Source: Nipponacmea schrenckii
Lineage: Eukaryota; Mollusca; Gastropoda; Lottiidae
Assembly: GCA_030562195.1 (NCBI GenBank)
Contig: JAUJPP010000003.1
Coordinates: 35,098,602 to 35,162,601 of the forward strand
Length of the DNA stretch: 64,000 nucleotides
Direction: 5' to 3'
The notes beneath the pieces were generated by a model that did no database searches, was not told the origin of the DNA, and saw only the letters and a list, made by a program, of their open reading frames with translations. Positions 36,401-45,300 of the stretch are shown here, piece after piece (the stretch's first letter is position 1; every line of letters begins with the position of its first letter). The translations under genes were made by a program, and so were the position numbers.

Positions 36401-37426
36401 CTTGTAAACAATGGTGATCAGCCAACTGGAAGACTAACTTCTTTGCTTCAATGTCGGCCATTTCTTTGAAAATTTGAACAACCTGAATTAGTTTTAGGGA
36501 ATTTCTGTAAATATGTTATACAATTGTCCTCAACTTTCTGTTTATATTTCACTGGATGTAGGATTTAGTACAATTTAGCTGTAGGCTACTTGTCTAATGT
36601 GAAAAGATGTCTCACTTTGCGAAACAAGGGAATCATAAGCTGGAGAAATTTATTTGTAAATGTTTGGTGTTGTGTTTTGAAAAGTAGCCTACATGTTAAA
36701 AGTGCAACGTGAGCCCTCCTGATAGTAAGCTATTCACTATAACCTATAATTCTTATCCTTGCAAAAAAGAATTTCAATGAGGAAATATTGAAGCGTTTTG
36801 GATGATTATCGAGTAGAATTGTTGTCTGCTTATTTAGGTACTATTATACCTTGGCTTTGAATACTTTTAAAAACAAGAAAAAATACCATCAGGTTTTCTG
36901 AGATATAGTAACTAAAGTGTCCCTTTCTCTGACAGCACAGTCATTAAGACAGCACAGTCATTAAGACCACTGGTTCTTTACATTCATGAAGTCATTTTTT
37001 TGGTGAATCATTTTACTTGGTTACATTTAACAATTAATAATGGGTGTGGTGGGTTCTAATCTAGATAAGCGTGAGATATTCCAATTGACCAGGCTGTTAA
37101 TGGTAGGCCTACAGATCATCAGAAATAGCAATGCCAAGAGGTTTCGCACAGGACCGTCTGGTAGAAAGGATAGTGTGTAAGTCTGTCTTGTAATCATTGT
37201 CAAATAATTATGTTTCTTTCTTTCAAATTTCCATCTTTCATGTCGGTTATTGTAAGAACTTTTCGGATTAATGAATATGGCACGAATCATCCTCGTGTTA
37301 TTATTATTGAATCGATGCGTCTCATTCATAAATACGATAACGAAGTGTAGAAAAATATAGCTTACTTACCATTTTAGACTCATACAGGATAATCTTCTGC
37401 AGGGATGATATAATAGGAACCTCCAT
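328..37426 (-). CDS. FIG4: FIG4, SAC-domain polyphosphoinositide 5-phosphatase (3' end off window)
   Basis: In animals FIG4 removes the 5-phosphate of PI(3,5)P2 on late endosomes, in a complex with VAC14 and PIKfyve. Twenty coding exons splice in consistent phase (minus strand, in transcript order): 37370-37426, 36080-36178, 35739-35853, 33293-33500, 32542-32669, 27058-27183, 25792-25892, 24995-25157, 22254-22351, 21816-21949, 20496-20612, 19419-19554, 18807-18865, 18172-18338, 17262-17397, 16964-17022, 16349-16487, 12682-12774, 731-911, 328-407. Together they give about 798 codons, against about 907 residues in human FIG4. The SAC domain fills roughly residues 20-600. The catalytic CX5R signature [10 protein letters not shown] is at residues 471-480, with Cys472 and Arg478. 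The C-terminal part is acidic and Ser-rich, then returns to a conserved stretch. The final exon(s), about 80-100 residues, should lie left of position 1. Identity rests on alignment with remembered human FIG4 along nearly the whole length. Confidence 0.95.
731..911 (-). CDS. FIG4: FIG4 exon 19, acidic Ser-rich linker
   Basis: It encodes 60 complete residues rich in Ser, Gly, Asp and Glu, including [15 protein letters not shown]. It corresponds in position and character to the acidic serine-rich linker in the C-terminal region of human FIG4. Phase 2 in and phase 0 out fit both neighbours. The donor (GTTTGT) is weaker than average. It is separated from exon 18 by an 11.8-kb intron. Confidence 0.78.
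1175..2322. repeat. Minisatellite, about 82-bp unit
   Basis: Roughly 13 units each contain TACCACTAGCACTAAAAC, AACATTGAGATATAATGGTA and an ATTAGTG...CACTAAT hairpin. Reading frames across the array are repeats of one peptide and are not genes. It lies in FIG4 intron 18, just upstream of exon 19 in transcript order. Confidence 0.85.
3077..3467. mobile_element. Inverted-repeat element with AAGTGGAAACGCAGTTA ends
   Basis: The left end GTGTTTCCACTTGG and right end AAGTGGAAACGCAGTT are inverted. The body holds several AAGCTAGCTTT motifs. A second copy of about 400 bp is at 19741-20140. No coding capacity. Both copies lie in FIG4 introns. Confidence 0.72.
5518..5690 (-). mobile_element. SINE family B fragment
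   Basis: The minus strand carries TAGAACAGCGGTTAGAGCG and TGAGTTCTAATATCAAT, matching the head of the 18.4-kb element. The tail end is lost. Confidence 0.6.
6725..7040. repeat. Single copy of the GGGCAATAACTC family
   Basis: It starts with AACATACGCCCACTGGCAGC and ends with GACGGACAG, CAATATACGTCCACA and TGGGTGTATAAAA. The inside has lost most tandem units. It shows the ends of the family clearly. Confidence 0.65.
7085..7430 (-). mobile_element. tRNA-derived SINE (family A), older copy
   Basis: The minus strand reads GCTAACCTGAAGGTCCAGGG then TTCAATGCTGG, with the body motif GCACATGGGGTCTCGATTTA on the plus strand as in the 17-kb copy. I could not identify target-site duplications. Confidence 0.65.
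10065..10290 (-). mobile_element. SINE family B fragment
   Basis: The minus strand contains CATAATTCCAGTCAACCTAG, GGAAAGGTCAATGCCAAGAG and a TTTCTTTCTG tail, matching the 3' half of the 18.4-kb element. Confidence 0.55.
11125..11456. mobile_element. Short element with CTTTAAAGGGATA ends
   Basis: CTTAAAGGGATACTGCTC at the left mirrors TATCCCTTTAAAG at the right. The interior motif GAGCTTACCTGGTGTCAT recurs, in either orientation, at about 605-640 and 9145-9165, so the family is dispersed. Non-coding. Confidence 0.6.
12985..16015. repeat. Tandem block of the GGGCAATAACTC repeat
   Basis: About a dozen units of 150-165 bp each carry AAGTCAAGGGCAATAACTC, a CCAAGTTTCATTAA motif and GTAGCTTCTATTGTG or GTAGCCTCTATCGTGG. 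The block opens with ATACGCCCACTGGCAGC and closes with runs of GACGGACGGA and GTAGGCGTATAAAAA, giving inverted TACGCC/GGCGTA ends. The piggyBac-like element interrupts it. FIG4 intron 18. Confidence 0.75.
15213..15899. mobile_element. piggyBac-like non-autonomous element with TTAA target duplication
   Basis: The termini CCCTTTCACTGCC and GGCAGCGAAAGGG are inverted repeats. TTAA flanks both sides (15209-15212 and 15900-15903), and the host repeat resumes exactly across one TTAA. TTAA duplication with CCC-termini is characteristic of piggyBac elements. Inside is a direct duplication of roughly 240 bp, each copy containing CGTTTCGCCATTGAACTC or a close variant. There is no transposase. Confidence 0.82.
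17432..17752 (-). mobile_element. tRNA-derived SINE (family A), FIG4 intron 14
   Basis: Reverse-oriented relative of the 51-kb copy: GTCCAGGGTTCAATCTC on the minus strand is the B box. A perfect 13-bp duplication, AAAGAACCAAATG, flanks it at 17419-17431 and 17753-17765. Confidence 0.78.
18412..18712 (+). mobile_element. tRNA-derived SINE (family B)
   Basis: TAGCACAGCGGTTAGAGAG (A box region) and GAGTTCTAATCTCGAT (B box) head a body with CATAATCCCAGTCCACCCAG and AAATGGGTACTTATAATCTG. The tail is (TTTC)n. Fragments of the same family lie at 5518-5690 and 10065-10290 (minus), 37040-37225 and 58285-58435. Confidence 0.7.
19419..19554 (-). CDS. FIG4: FIG4 exon 12, catalytic CX5R(T) motif
   Basis: This exon encodes residues 449-494 and holds the phosphatase signature [12 protein letters not shown], followed by [14 protein letters not shown]. 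The nucleophile Cys472 and the phosphate-binding Arg478 are intact, so the enzyme is predicted to be active. It is bounded by a TTGTAG acceptor and a GTAAAT donor. Confidence 0.95.
19741..20140. mobile_element. Second copy of the AAGTGGAAACGCAG element
   Basis: It is in the same orientation as the 3.1-kb copy and shares GTAGTCTTGTACATC and TTCTCGTTC(A/G)GCAATAGAG. The ends are AACTGCGTTTTCCACTTGG and AAGTGGAAACGCAGCTA. FIG4 intron 11. Confidence 0.72.
20785..21830. repeat. Minisatellite, 56-bp unit, abutting FIG4 exon 10
   Basis: About 17 units, most regular at 20935-21790, read CTAACCTTTTATAATTTATT and then AACATGTGTCAGCAGCAGGA. The first 10 bases are identical to the exon 10 donor region on this strand (CTAACCTTTT at 21811-21820). 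The array occupies the start of intron 10. Confidence 0.87.
22700..24925. mobile_element. Large foldback element with about 0.6-kb inverted arms
   Basis: The left arm (about 22705-23280) reappears as its reverse complement at about 24180-24925: for example CATTCGGCGTTATGAA near 24586 answers TTCATAACGCCAAATG near 22963. The centre holds imperfect ~150-bp repeats containing CCACCACCATCAGCGTGG. No transposase frame is visible, so this is a non-autonomous foldback element. It lies in FIG4 intron 8. Confidence 0.8.
24800..24872. mobile_element. Tiny inverted-repeat element nested in the foldback arm
   Basis: AACACACTTCTTTGATAACAA at the left and its near-perfect inverse at the right enclose about 30 bp. 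The left foldback arm lacks this stretch, so it inserted after the foldback formed. Confidence 0.6.
25490..25750. repeat. GGGCAATAACTC-family relic
   Basis: CACCAAATTTTATTTAAATC, GTAGTCTCTATTGTGTTCAC and GACCAACGGACAGGCAGGGG followed by GACAATATACG mark a decayed copy immediately before FIG4 exon 7. Confidence 0.5.
26180..26908. repeat. Minisatellite, 29-bp unit
   Basis: The unit is close to AAATTTTACTGATTTAGTTT plus AAATGGAAG. The left part is diverged and the right part (26590-26908) nearly perfect, suggesting recent expansion at one end. FIG4 intron 6. Confidence 0.85.
27380..27580. repeat. Minisatellite, 25-bp unit, about 8 copies
   Basis: The unit GTATTTATAGAAAAGGTTGT plus TCATG is almost identical in all copies. 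It lies in FIG4 intron 5, near exon 6. Confidence 0.87.
28905..29215. repeat. GGGCAATAACTC-family fragment next to the Penelope copy
   Basis: Two units with TCAAGGGCAATGACT and CACACCAAGTTT(C/T)ATCAAAAT(T/C)C stop at about 29210, where the Penelope-like fragment begins. Confidence 0.6.
29241..29880 (-). mobile_element. Penelope-like retroelement fragment, GIY-YIG endonuclease end
   Basis: The minus-strand frame reads [20 protein letters not shown], then R-x-x-[19 protein letters not shown] and a C-terminal [21 protein letters not shown]. This is the Cys-rich GIY-YIG-type endonuclease module typical of Penelope-like elements. About 200 bp are repeated directly: 29246-29446 and 29668-29870 share the coding sequence from KPVGKHFN to the end, so the element's 3' part is duplicated. 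No reverse transcriptase is present. It lies in FIG4 intron 5. Confidence 0.75.
30076..30120 (+). ncRNA. Hammerhead-ribozyme-like motif beside the Penelope fragment
   Basis: The plus strand reads CTGAAGA (30082-30088), GTACA-CAT-TGTAC (a perfect 5-bp stem II, 30089-30101), GAAA (30102-30105) and then CGCGTC, which can give a one- to two-pair stem III and a GUC cleavage site. This order matches the minimal hammerheads known from Penelope-like elements. Stem I is weak: I can pair only CUC with GAG after a mismatch. Its strand is opposite to the endonuclease frame. Confidence 0.5.
30185..32232. repeat. Tandem block of the GGGCAATAACTC family, second subtype
   Basis: Units of about 155 bp carry AAGAACAAGGGCAATAACT, AATAGGGTTCATCCTTG and CTAGAGTGTTTACAAGC. 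The block ends at the right with GACGGACGGACCGACG and CATGTGGGCGTATAAAAA. The open frames inside it are not conserved and are not genes. FIG4 intron 5. Confidence 0.72.
32247..32488 (-). pseudogene. Fragment of a parvovirus VP1-type / transposon phospholipase A2-like domain in FIG4 intron 5
   Basis: An open frame of about 80 codons runs from just after a stop at 32491 into a neighbouring repeat at about 32240. It contains [17 protein letters not shown] and later [12 protein letters not shown]. The LPG-(H)-Y-x-G-x-G loop followed by a D/N-R-V-(D/E)-x-A-A segment is characteristic of the calcium-binding part of the PLA2-like domain found in parvovirus/densovirus capsid proteins and in related invertebrate mobile-element or host proteins. 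The catalytic His-Asp that should follow is absent: the frame runs into the TACGCCCA repeat. It is probably an inserted and truncated fragment. It is not needed for FIG4 coding. Confidence 0.5.
32542..32669 (-). CDS. FIG4: FIG4 exon 5, variable SAC-domain insert
   Basis: It begins with the conserved [13 protein letters not shown] and then runs into a Ser/His/Asn-rich segment unlike the human sequence. It ends in phase 1. Joined directly to exon 6 (27058-27183, starting [10 protein letters not shown]) it gives a loop of about the human length, so no extra exon is needed between them. Confidence 0.87.
33490..34860. repeat. AT-rich array around ATCACACTGATTTACAAAAC
   Basis: Units of about 25-35 bp (TTTACAAAACCTGAAATATA plus TATCACACTGA) continue at 35290-35695 on the other side of the second Penelope fragment. 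A distinct 30-bp subarray is embedded at 34361-34600. FIG4 intron 3. Confidence 0.8.
34361..34600. repeat. Embedded 30-bp subarray
   Basis: About eight copies of a unit containing TTGTCTCTTGTATGTATATA and TTATATAATT. It is open in both directions because the unit is a multiple of three; no gene is implied. Confidence 0.82.
34865..35297 (-). mobile_element. Second Penelope-like fragment (GIY-YIG) with degenerate hammerhead
   Basis: The minus-strand frame at 34986-35290 reads [20 protein letters not shown], then [10 protein letters not shown] and [14 protein letters not shown] residues (here [16 protein letters not shown]). This is a GIY-YIG endonuclease of a different subfamily from the 29-kb copy. 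At 34889-34932 on the same strand, stem II GTCC-CATGAA-GGAC is followed by GAAAACGTT and AGACT, which pairs with an upstream AGTCT. The 5' core differs from CUGANGA, so cleavage is doubtful. The fragment sits inside the ~30-bp array of FIG4 intron 3. Confidence 0.65.
35290..35695. repeat. Continuation of the CACACTGATTTACAAAAC array
   Basis: Same unit as at 33490-34860, resuming after the Penelope-like fragment. This indicates that the retroelement inserted into a pre-existing array. Confidence 0.78.
36080..36178 (-). CDS. FIG4: FIG4 exon 2
   Basis: This exon encodes 33 residues in phase 0, including [10 protein letters not shown]. The Ile at residue 38 corresponds to human Ile41, the position altered in the Charcot-Marie-Tooth 4J allele, and it is conserved here. 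It is bounded by a TTATTTCAG acceptor and a GTAAGA donor. Confidence 0.9.
37370..37426 (-). CDS. FIG4: FIG4 exon 1 (start codon)
   Basis: This exon encodes the first 19 residues, [19 protein letters not shown], and ends in phase 0 at a GTAAGT donor. The PIISS-QK--LYE pattern matches the start of vertebrate FIG4, which supports this ATG. No in-frame alternative fits better. Confidence 0.9.
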
Positions 37427-39149
37427 TGTCGATAGAATTCAATCGTGAGATATAACTAAGAAAATCACAAGTGAGTCCTAGGCCTACCTTCCCACTGGAA
37501 AATCTATATAGTTCCTAGGTTATTGAGACTATTAAACTTATTTGCGCATCATCCGAACATTTAATTTCATATAATGATTTGAAGTCATTATATTCTCGGT
37601 ATCCTGCATAAAAGCTTTTAATATTATGCTTACAAAGCAAGTAGCAAATGACACTTTTTCTATCTCAATGATGTTGTGGTACGAAATATCCGAGACATTT
37701 CGCAACATAAGGGGGAACCGTAATATAATTTCATGCAGAAATTCAGGAAACAAAAAAGAAACGCCTGAGCTGTTGACTTGAGCAGTTGAGGAATATCTTA
37801 GAATCAGGTAATTACGGCACTGTTTTCACTGTTTTACTTACGCACCCCCAACTTCCCGTAAAGCTATCGATTTGAAACTTGGCAGAGGGATACTTAAATG
37901 TTTCCTGAATGTTAGCAGCAAATTTCAGACGATTCCGACCATGCAGTGGCATTACGGCACTGTTTTAAGGGAAGTTGGGGGGTGCGTAAGTAAAACAGTG
38001 CCGTAATTACCAAATTCACAGAATAAATTTTTCGTAGATATTTCCAGCCTTTTCATCCTTTGATAATCTAATATTTATAGTAGCCGTAGGCCTATAAAGG
38101 CCCTATATGCTACCGGTTATGAATTTTAGGATCTGACTTCTCTTTGTCACTGTCGTTAAATGAAACGGTCGTCAGTCAGTGACTGTCAGTGTCTGATATT
38201 TATTTGTACTTTTATTTTAACTGATCAAGATTGTCTAGTCTTCAGCTTTTTAAACAGACAAAGATCAATTAGACCTATTAATTGAAAAAAAATTATTAAC
38301 CTTTCTAAGACAGAAATCATTTTTTATTTGCTACATAAAATATTAGTTTGAAACTAGCTAATAATGACTTGTTTGTAGACCTACATGTACTTTAAAAATG
38401 TTTCAAGATTATCTTGACCTCATTTCGTTCTAGTCACATGGACAAACATGAAAAGCATTAATTTAAATATTGATTTCTCATCTTCAGACTTAAGTATTAG
38501 CTTACCAGTCGGCTACTTAAATAAAATGTCATTGGAATCACCGATTAATCAAACAGTTTGATTTAAATCAGAGTAGCCTACAAAATGAATTTAAATGAAT
38601 GGAGTTTTAATGTCTGCACGTAATGTCAATAAGAGAAATTTTTACCAGGACAACTGTAGGCCCTATACATGGATTGATAAATATGCCAGGACTTAATGTT
38701 TATGGAATTGTGTAAATCAAGTAAACACCAGACATATGCTGTGAATATTTACATTTCTAGTTCACATCCTGAAATAATTTGTTTCCGTTACAGACATTAT
38801 TTTGTTCAAATGTATAAACATTTCTGTGTTGCATTTCTGACCCTGGCTTAATACTCTGTACCAAATAAATAGATTTTAGTTATTTATTATTAACCTGTAG
38901 CCTGTTTCAAGAAAATTTAACTTAGGATGATTTTAGTGTTACAATGGTCAGATTGGTCAATAACCAAAATTGAGTTTTAATCAACCAATCAGGTTGCTGT
39001 ATTTCTTAAAATCTTGATTGTTAAAATTTTGTGAAACAGTTCCCTGATCCTATAATATGATGCTACTCAAAGTTTCACACTGTGTGATGTTCAAACAACT
39101 AATCTTACTCTGAGAGTCACGCTATATTTATCTATATATTCACAGGGAA
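37427..39149. promoter_or_regulatory. Divergent intergenic region between FIG4 and cryptochrome
   Basis: The two genes start head to head, with 1,723 bp between their start codons. A CACAG acceptor-like sequence ends just upstream of the cryptochrome ATG (39145), which suggests an untranslated first exon within this stretch. The region should hold both promoters. I saw no TATA box or canonical CACGTG E-box that I could defend. It contains the inverted-repeat element at 37806-38012. Confidence 0.5.
37806..38012. mobile_element. Inverted-repeat element between FIG4 and cryptochrome
   Basis: The left arm GGTAATTACGGCACTGTTTT ... TTACTTACGCACCCCCAACT is mirrored by AGTTGGGGGGTGCGTAAGTA ... CAGTGCCGTAATTACC. 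Arms of about 42-50 bp flank about 100 bp. An RNA from either strand would fold into a strong hairpin. Confidence 0.72.
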
Positions 39150-39300
39150 ATGAATTCAAAATCTTCGAACCTACGAAAGGGGACGTCTGTATTGTGGTAT
39201 CGTCATGGATTAAGATTAAAAGATAATCCTGCTCTATTAGCAGCTGTTAAATCATGTAATGAATTTTACCCAGTGTTTATTTTTGATGGAGAAGTTGCAG
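39150..39300 (+). CDS. CRY1: Cryptochrome exon 1 (start codon)
   Basis: It encodes residues 1-50 and ends in phase 1. The first 12 residues precede the conserved beta strand [11 protein letters not shown], a normal distance for this family. The sequence TATTCACAG just before the ATG resembles a splice acceptor, so the transcript start is probably farther upstream. Confidence 0.92.
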
Positions 39301-42300
39301 GTGAGAGATTTACCTTTTTAACATCATGGCCAATGTTTTAAGATAGTGGCTAGGAAATGATTTCTGACTAATACAATTTAATGTTTTATCATTTGTATGA
39401 TATCAAAAATGACTTCAATGTATTAGTATAGAAAGTGTCTGAGAATGTAATTTGTTGATTTCCCTCCCCTCTACCCTACCTCCATCTTTCCCTCCACCTC
39501 TTCTGTCCCCCTCTTATTCCCCTCCTCCTCTCCCCCCCCTCTGTACTTTTAAATAATTTAAAGTTCAGCAAGTGTTAGCCTATTCCACATCTATTCTTAT
39601 ACACGAAAGTACCATTGTAAGTAACAGTTTTATTGTTTTGATTTCAGGAACAAAGACTGCAGCCTATCCTAGAATGAAGTTTCTATTAGAGAGTTTAAGT
39701 GATTTAGATAAACAGTTTAGAGCAGTAGGTGGTAGACTATATTGTTTCAGAGGAGATCCTGTTAAAATCTTTACTAATCTTTTTAAAGTAAGTTATTTGT
39801 GTCCTGGCAGTTGACTGTCTTTCGAAGTTCATCTTGTATTTTTTAGGTTAGGCACTTGATCCAGAAATAGATCTTCTTTCCCACATTTTTTATGTTTTCA
39901 AATTGTTCATTCTTAAGACAAATTATGATTTTATTTACAAATGTCAGTTTTCAGCTGAATTTAGCGTACAAATTAAAAGATTAGAATTAAGAAATAGTAA
40001 AGAAAAACGTTGAATATAAAGCTATTCCGTCTTCCTAATGGACCTTATTCACGCGAGACATTGAAAGCGAGGTTCATAGTGCAAATTATGGCATCCATTA
40101 AAAAATGACAAAGTCATATGAAGGTATATGTGATGCACTAGACACCCGGTTAACACCTCTTTCTGGGATCAATATGGCCGACGCATGAATAAGGTCTAGG
40201 AAACTGACATTTGATGTACATAATATTATGATTTCTCCAGGAATGGAATGTGTCCAAGTTGACATTTGAAGTGGATCCAGAACCAATATGGCAGGAAAGA
40301 GATAATAAAGTTAAAGAATTATGTGAGAAGCAGAACGTAGAATGGGAAGAATTTCATAGTCATACATTATGGAACCCTAATGAGTAAGTGTTTATATTAT
40401 AGAAAATAGTTAATACCAAGGTAAGGTTTGGTGTTGATTTTACTGAGAAGCAAAAGATCTGTCACTGATGTTCAACTAATGAGGATATACATGTACTATA
40501 GTAAATAATGTATTAAATTTGTTGAGGATTTGTTATTGTCTGTTGATCCTTATAATCTAAACAACAAATTACAGAGTCTACTAAAGCTTGACATGTAACT
40601 AATACTTCACAATATGATCATATAGTATCACACCTCACACTCGCCTTAAGCTCTACTGGTTGCCTTTATCTTCTAGAATTGATTATTAGATCATATTTTT
40701 AACATATAAATGTCTCAGATATCTGCTTATTTCCTATCGGCCCTATGATCAAATTACAATAGTTTTTTCTTGTTGAAGTAACCCCAAGGTAGAGGATGTA
40801 TGGAAAGCATTGTTTTTCCATAAGGACTAATTTTTGGAATAAACTGCCATTTTTTCTCAGAAGCAATCCATCATTGTCAGTTTTTACATCTCAATTAAAA
40901 TCACTATCTATTTATTATTGCTACATTTGTGTAGATTTTATTTAGATTGTTTATTTTATTGATATTGACCTGAGATATTTTAATGTGATCTCTGTTAAAG
41001 TTTCCTTACTTCTGTTTTTGCAGTTCCCTCTCATATCTCTCATACTCATATACAGTATATCCTGCTCATACGACCACCTTTATTAAGAGCCCACCTTCAA
41101 TAAGCGACCACAATAAATTCCCCCCTACGAGTTTTCAATGTAATTATCGACTAATAAGCGGCCACCTTCATTACGCGACCAGCGGCCATGTATTTACACT
41201 CCCAATTGATTAAAATAACTCAATTAAGCGACCATGACACTTTTGATTATCTCCCGTAACAAAAATCACGTTCACGCGTCGGTGATATTCAAAGAGATTA
41301 TCGCTAATCGGTAATTAAATAATCTTCTACAGATTAATTTTATACCTTGTTGCTGATTAATATTGAAAGATATCATCGTATTGACAATTATTATAAAGTA
41401 CTGTAAAGGCTTCAATATTTCGTTTTTGGTAAAATTTAGACTACCGTAAATTTGATCAGAAAGCGAAAGTAGGGTATACCGGATGTTGTTATAAAAAGGA
41501 TATTTAATTCATAGTAAAAATAGGGGGAATTTTTTTGCTGTTACCGGAATTAAAATGCAAAATTTAAAAAAGGATACTTTAAGCTTGAAGGTAACTAATC
41601 TTCACATATGAAAAGATAATAACTCGTTTAAAAACTTTGGTTTTTTCTAATAGAAAATTTAAAATTTTTCACAAAATTTTGATATCCCCGGGTACTATAG
41701 GCATAGATCAAAACAATAGAAACTATACATTTTTGAAATAAAAGGGAAGATCCTATGATTTTTTTAAAAATGTGGAAAACGAAATGGTTTTTGCAGTTAC
41801 ATCTCTTAAGAGGCCACTTTTTTTCACTGTAGTTTTTGACCGTTTTTTGAATATTGACCTTTAGTTTTTTGGTCTCTGAAATTTTTTTTTTCCCCGCCTT
41901 CTTTTTCCCCATACTCATATACCTCATTCTCATATAACTGCACATTCTATACTGAAGCAAACTGTACTTATATTTTCAGGATTATTGAAAATAATGGAGG
42001 TCACCCACCTTTAACATTTGATTTATTTAAACAAGTGAGTGATTTGGTTGGTAGTCCAGCACGTCCAGAACCAGATGCCGATTTTACCAATGTTACTTTT
42101 GGCTGTACGTCTGAAGATGTTGATAATAAGTTTAAAATACCAACTTGTGAAGAATTAGGTGGGTGATAAATTTTTTCTATGGTTTGATAAGGGCTATTGA
42201 TTTGGCCATTTAAGTTAAGTCTCTTTAAAATAGCTAACTAGAAATACATCCATTTGTAAATCGGTTAACGAATGAAAATGTGCTATAAATTACTTACTGG

Positions 42301-45300
42301 TATGCCATAATTGACAGGGTCAGATAGGTCAGGGAGGGTGAGTGGCCTTTGAGTTGCATGTTAAGTTATAACCATTGCACATGAAATAAATGGTTGTAAA
42401 TAAGCCAGTCATGTTTGTTTACATTACATAAACATCTAAGTGACTAAATATGTCTGATGATGATATTATGTTGAGTTTGCTGGCAAAGTGTTGAATTATC
42501 GGGCACAGAAACCTTGCATAATATTATGAAAAAATCAATTAATGTCAGTTTTAATAATTTTAATTTCAATTTTAATAATGAAAACAATTTATCTTGTTTT
42601 GTTTGTTGTAGCACATTCTGAAGGGTGTCAGTTGTGCTCTCTGCAGACAACTATAGTCCCTCCTCTCTCTCTTTACATTTATTTGTATACTATATTTTTA
42701 GTATTTTAGACGAATTGTATACTGAGATACTATGTATTTTCGATTTTTTTCTTTTTTTTTTTTTTTCCAATGTATTGCCCCATGGGCTGAATGTGAGACA
42801 GGACCATGTCCTTGTATATTGGGCCTAATTCTGACCCATGTAAAATAAAGAGTTTATTATTATTATTATTATTATTACAGAGTAAATCGTGTTAAAACTA
42901 TGATTTAAACGATTTATAAGAATACTTATTTGCTGCCCACTTGTTTATACTACAAAAAGATTAAAACAAAATTGCCAATATCATTGTATAATACACCATA
43001 TGGTGATAAGGGTTGTTAAAAAGAAACAATTACTATTGGTAACTAATCACTATTCAACAGAAGGCACTGGCACTTATAGTTATAATTAACAATGCAATAT
43101 ATTATTTTACAATTAAGAAGAATATTTGAAGAGAATTTTTTGTATCTGTGATTGTTGTGTAATTACAGGTATTTTTTGTGAGGATGAAAAGCAGCAGAAA
43201 CCATACAATAACTATATAGGTGGTGAAATAAGAGGAAGAAAACTGTTGGATTCAAGGATGAAAGTTGAAAGTTTGGTATGTACCAGTGGTCCTCTTGACT
43301 CAGATTAAAATTTTCAAGACTGTCATTTTTGTTGTGTGGATGATACTTTGACATTGTAGTTTTCCTCGCTGTGCTTTTTTTATTGACAAAGTTTTATGAA
43401 TTGGTTTTCTCTGCTAGTTGCAGAAGAGTAGGACGTAAAACTCCATTGATTTTATTTACTCTGCCAGTGATGTGGGTTTGTTTGGTTGGTTGAGATATAG
43501 ATGTCATGAATGTGGGAATTAAAAAAGAGTGGAGCTTTTCTCTTGTCTAATTATCCTTCATACCAGTTCTTGAAATTGCCTGCCTTCATCAAACTCACTT
43601 TATCTTTTATTATGAAGAAGTTTTATTGAATAATCTGCAAATGAAATCTGTTTCAGGCTTTTGAAGCGGGATACTGCATGCCTAACCAGTATAAACCAGA
43701 TCTAACTGGTCCACCACTTAGTTTAAGTCCACATTTAAGATTTGGTACTGTGTCTGTTCGAGAATTTTATTGGAGAATTTTAGATGCATATGCTGAGGTG
43801 AGTACACTCCAAAATTTCACTATTTGATTAAAATAGAAGGCGATATCAAAGGGATGTAGTCATTTAATTTAGCCAATTGTTTATGTTTAGTATCCTCAAT
43901 ACTAAGCCATTATTTAAATGATCCTTGGTAGGAATTACCAGTGATGTGTGGATATAGGCCACCATGTTTTCCACATTGCACACAGCACAAGGTTGTCCAT
44001 ATACATGTATGTTACTAAATTAGGATGAACAATTGTACAAGTGCTGGGTATTGCCAATCATGTCACAATACGATACGTATTGCGATACAATGGTCATGAT
44101 ATGATACGTCTCGTCAAGTGTAGATACACAACCTCGCAATATGATACTCGTATCATGGTATGTTGTATCGTGATCACTAACTACAAGGTCTTTTCACTCC
44201 TTTGCTCCATTTATGTCAAGAATGGATGAAAGTGAACATGTCATAATGGCCATGAAGTTTTAATCACAAAATTGATTAATGTATGTTAAATACTATATTT
44301 GATAGGTATATCCCAATCAAGAAGCACCAGTATCTGTTATAGCTATGTTGATCTGGAGAGAGTATTTCTATACCATGTCAGTGAACAATATACATTTCAA
44401 TACCATGAAAGATAATCCAGTTTGTCTTAATATTAAATGGTATAAAAATCAAGAACATTTAGATAAATGGACTAATGTAAGTTCTTTAATCCTTGCGCCC
44501 CCAAATACATAAAAATCAACCAAATTAGGATTCACAAATATTTGTACTACAATTGAATGCAAAGTGTGAATATTGTTAAATTTTCCTTGTTGCAAACTAC
44601 ATGCCCTTAGCCCTCACCATTAGCGAAATTTCGGAGAATTGAAACAATATCAGTCTCCAGTGTTGTTAAAACATAGTAAAACTAAAGGTCTGTTACAATG
44701 CAATCAAAGTACATGTATTTAATAGAATTTTCCTTCATGCAGAAATTATTGCCTTGTCCATCATCATTAACAGAAATGAAGAATGTAAAAAAAATTATTT
44801 TATTCTAGGGTAAAACAGGTTTCCCATGGGTTGATGCATGTATGAATCAACTACGTTCTGAAGGTTGGCTACATCATGTTGGTAGACATATGGTATCATG
44901 TTTTATAACCAGAGGGGATTTGTGGCTCAGCTGGGAAGATGGTCTGAGGGTAATATTTATTCATGTCTTCATATTTATACCCCAGAGTTCATTGAGAGCT
45001 GGTAGTTAAGGTCCAAGGTTTTACCTGGTTTCCCCACATCATTTATGCGATTTGTAGTGCCTGATATTGAAAAAATATTTCTGATTGTTTGACAATAACC
45101 CAAGGCCTTATATGCTATACAAGCTTAACGTTTTATGACTGTTGGAAATAAAATAAAGATTAAGTTAATGTTACTGCCTTAGCAAATTGCAAGCCTATGC
45201 CAGCAACAGAATCTTTTTGGACTTTTGAGAGTTATGTGTTATTTTTCCTACTCAAAATTGGGTCTTGTCTACCTGCAGGTTCTTGACAGATGACATTTTA

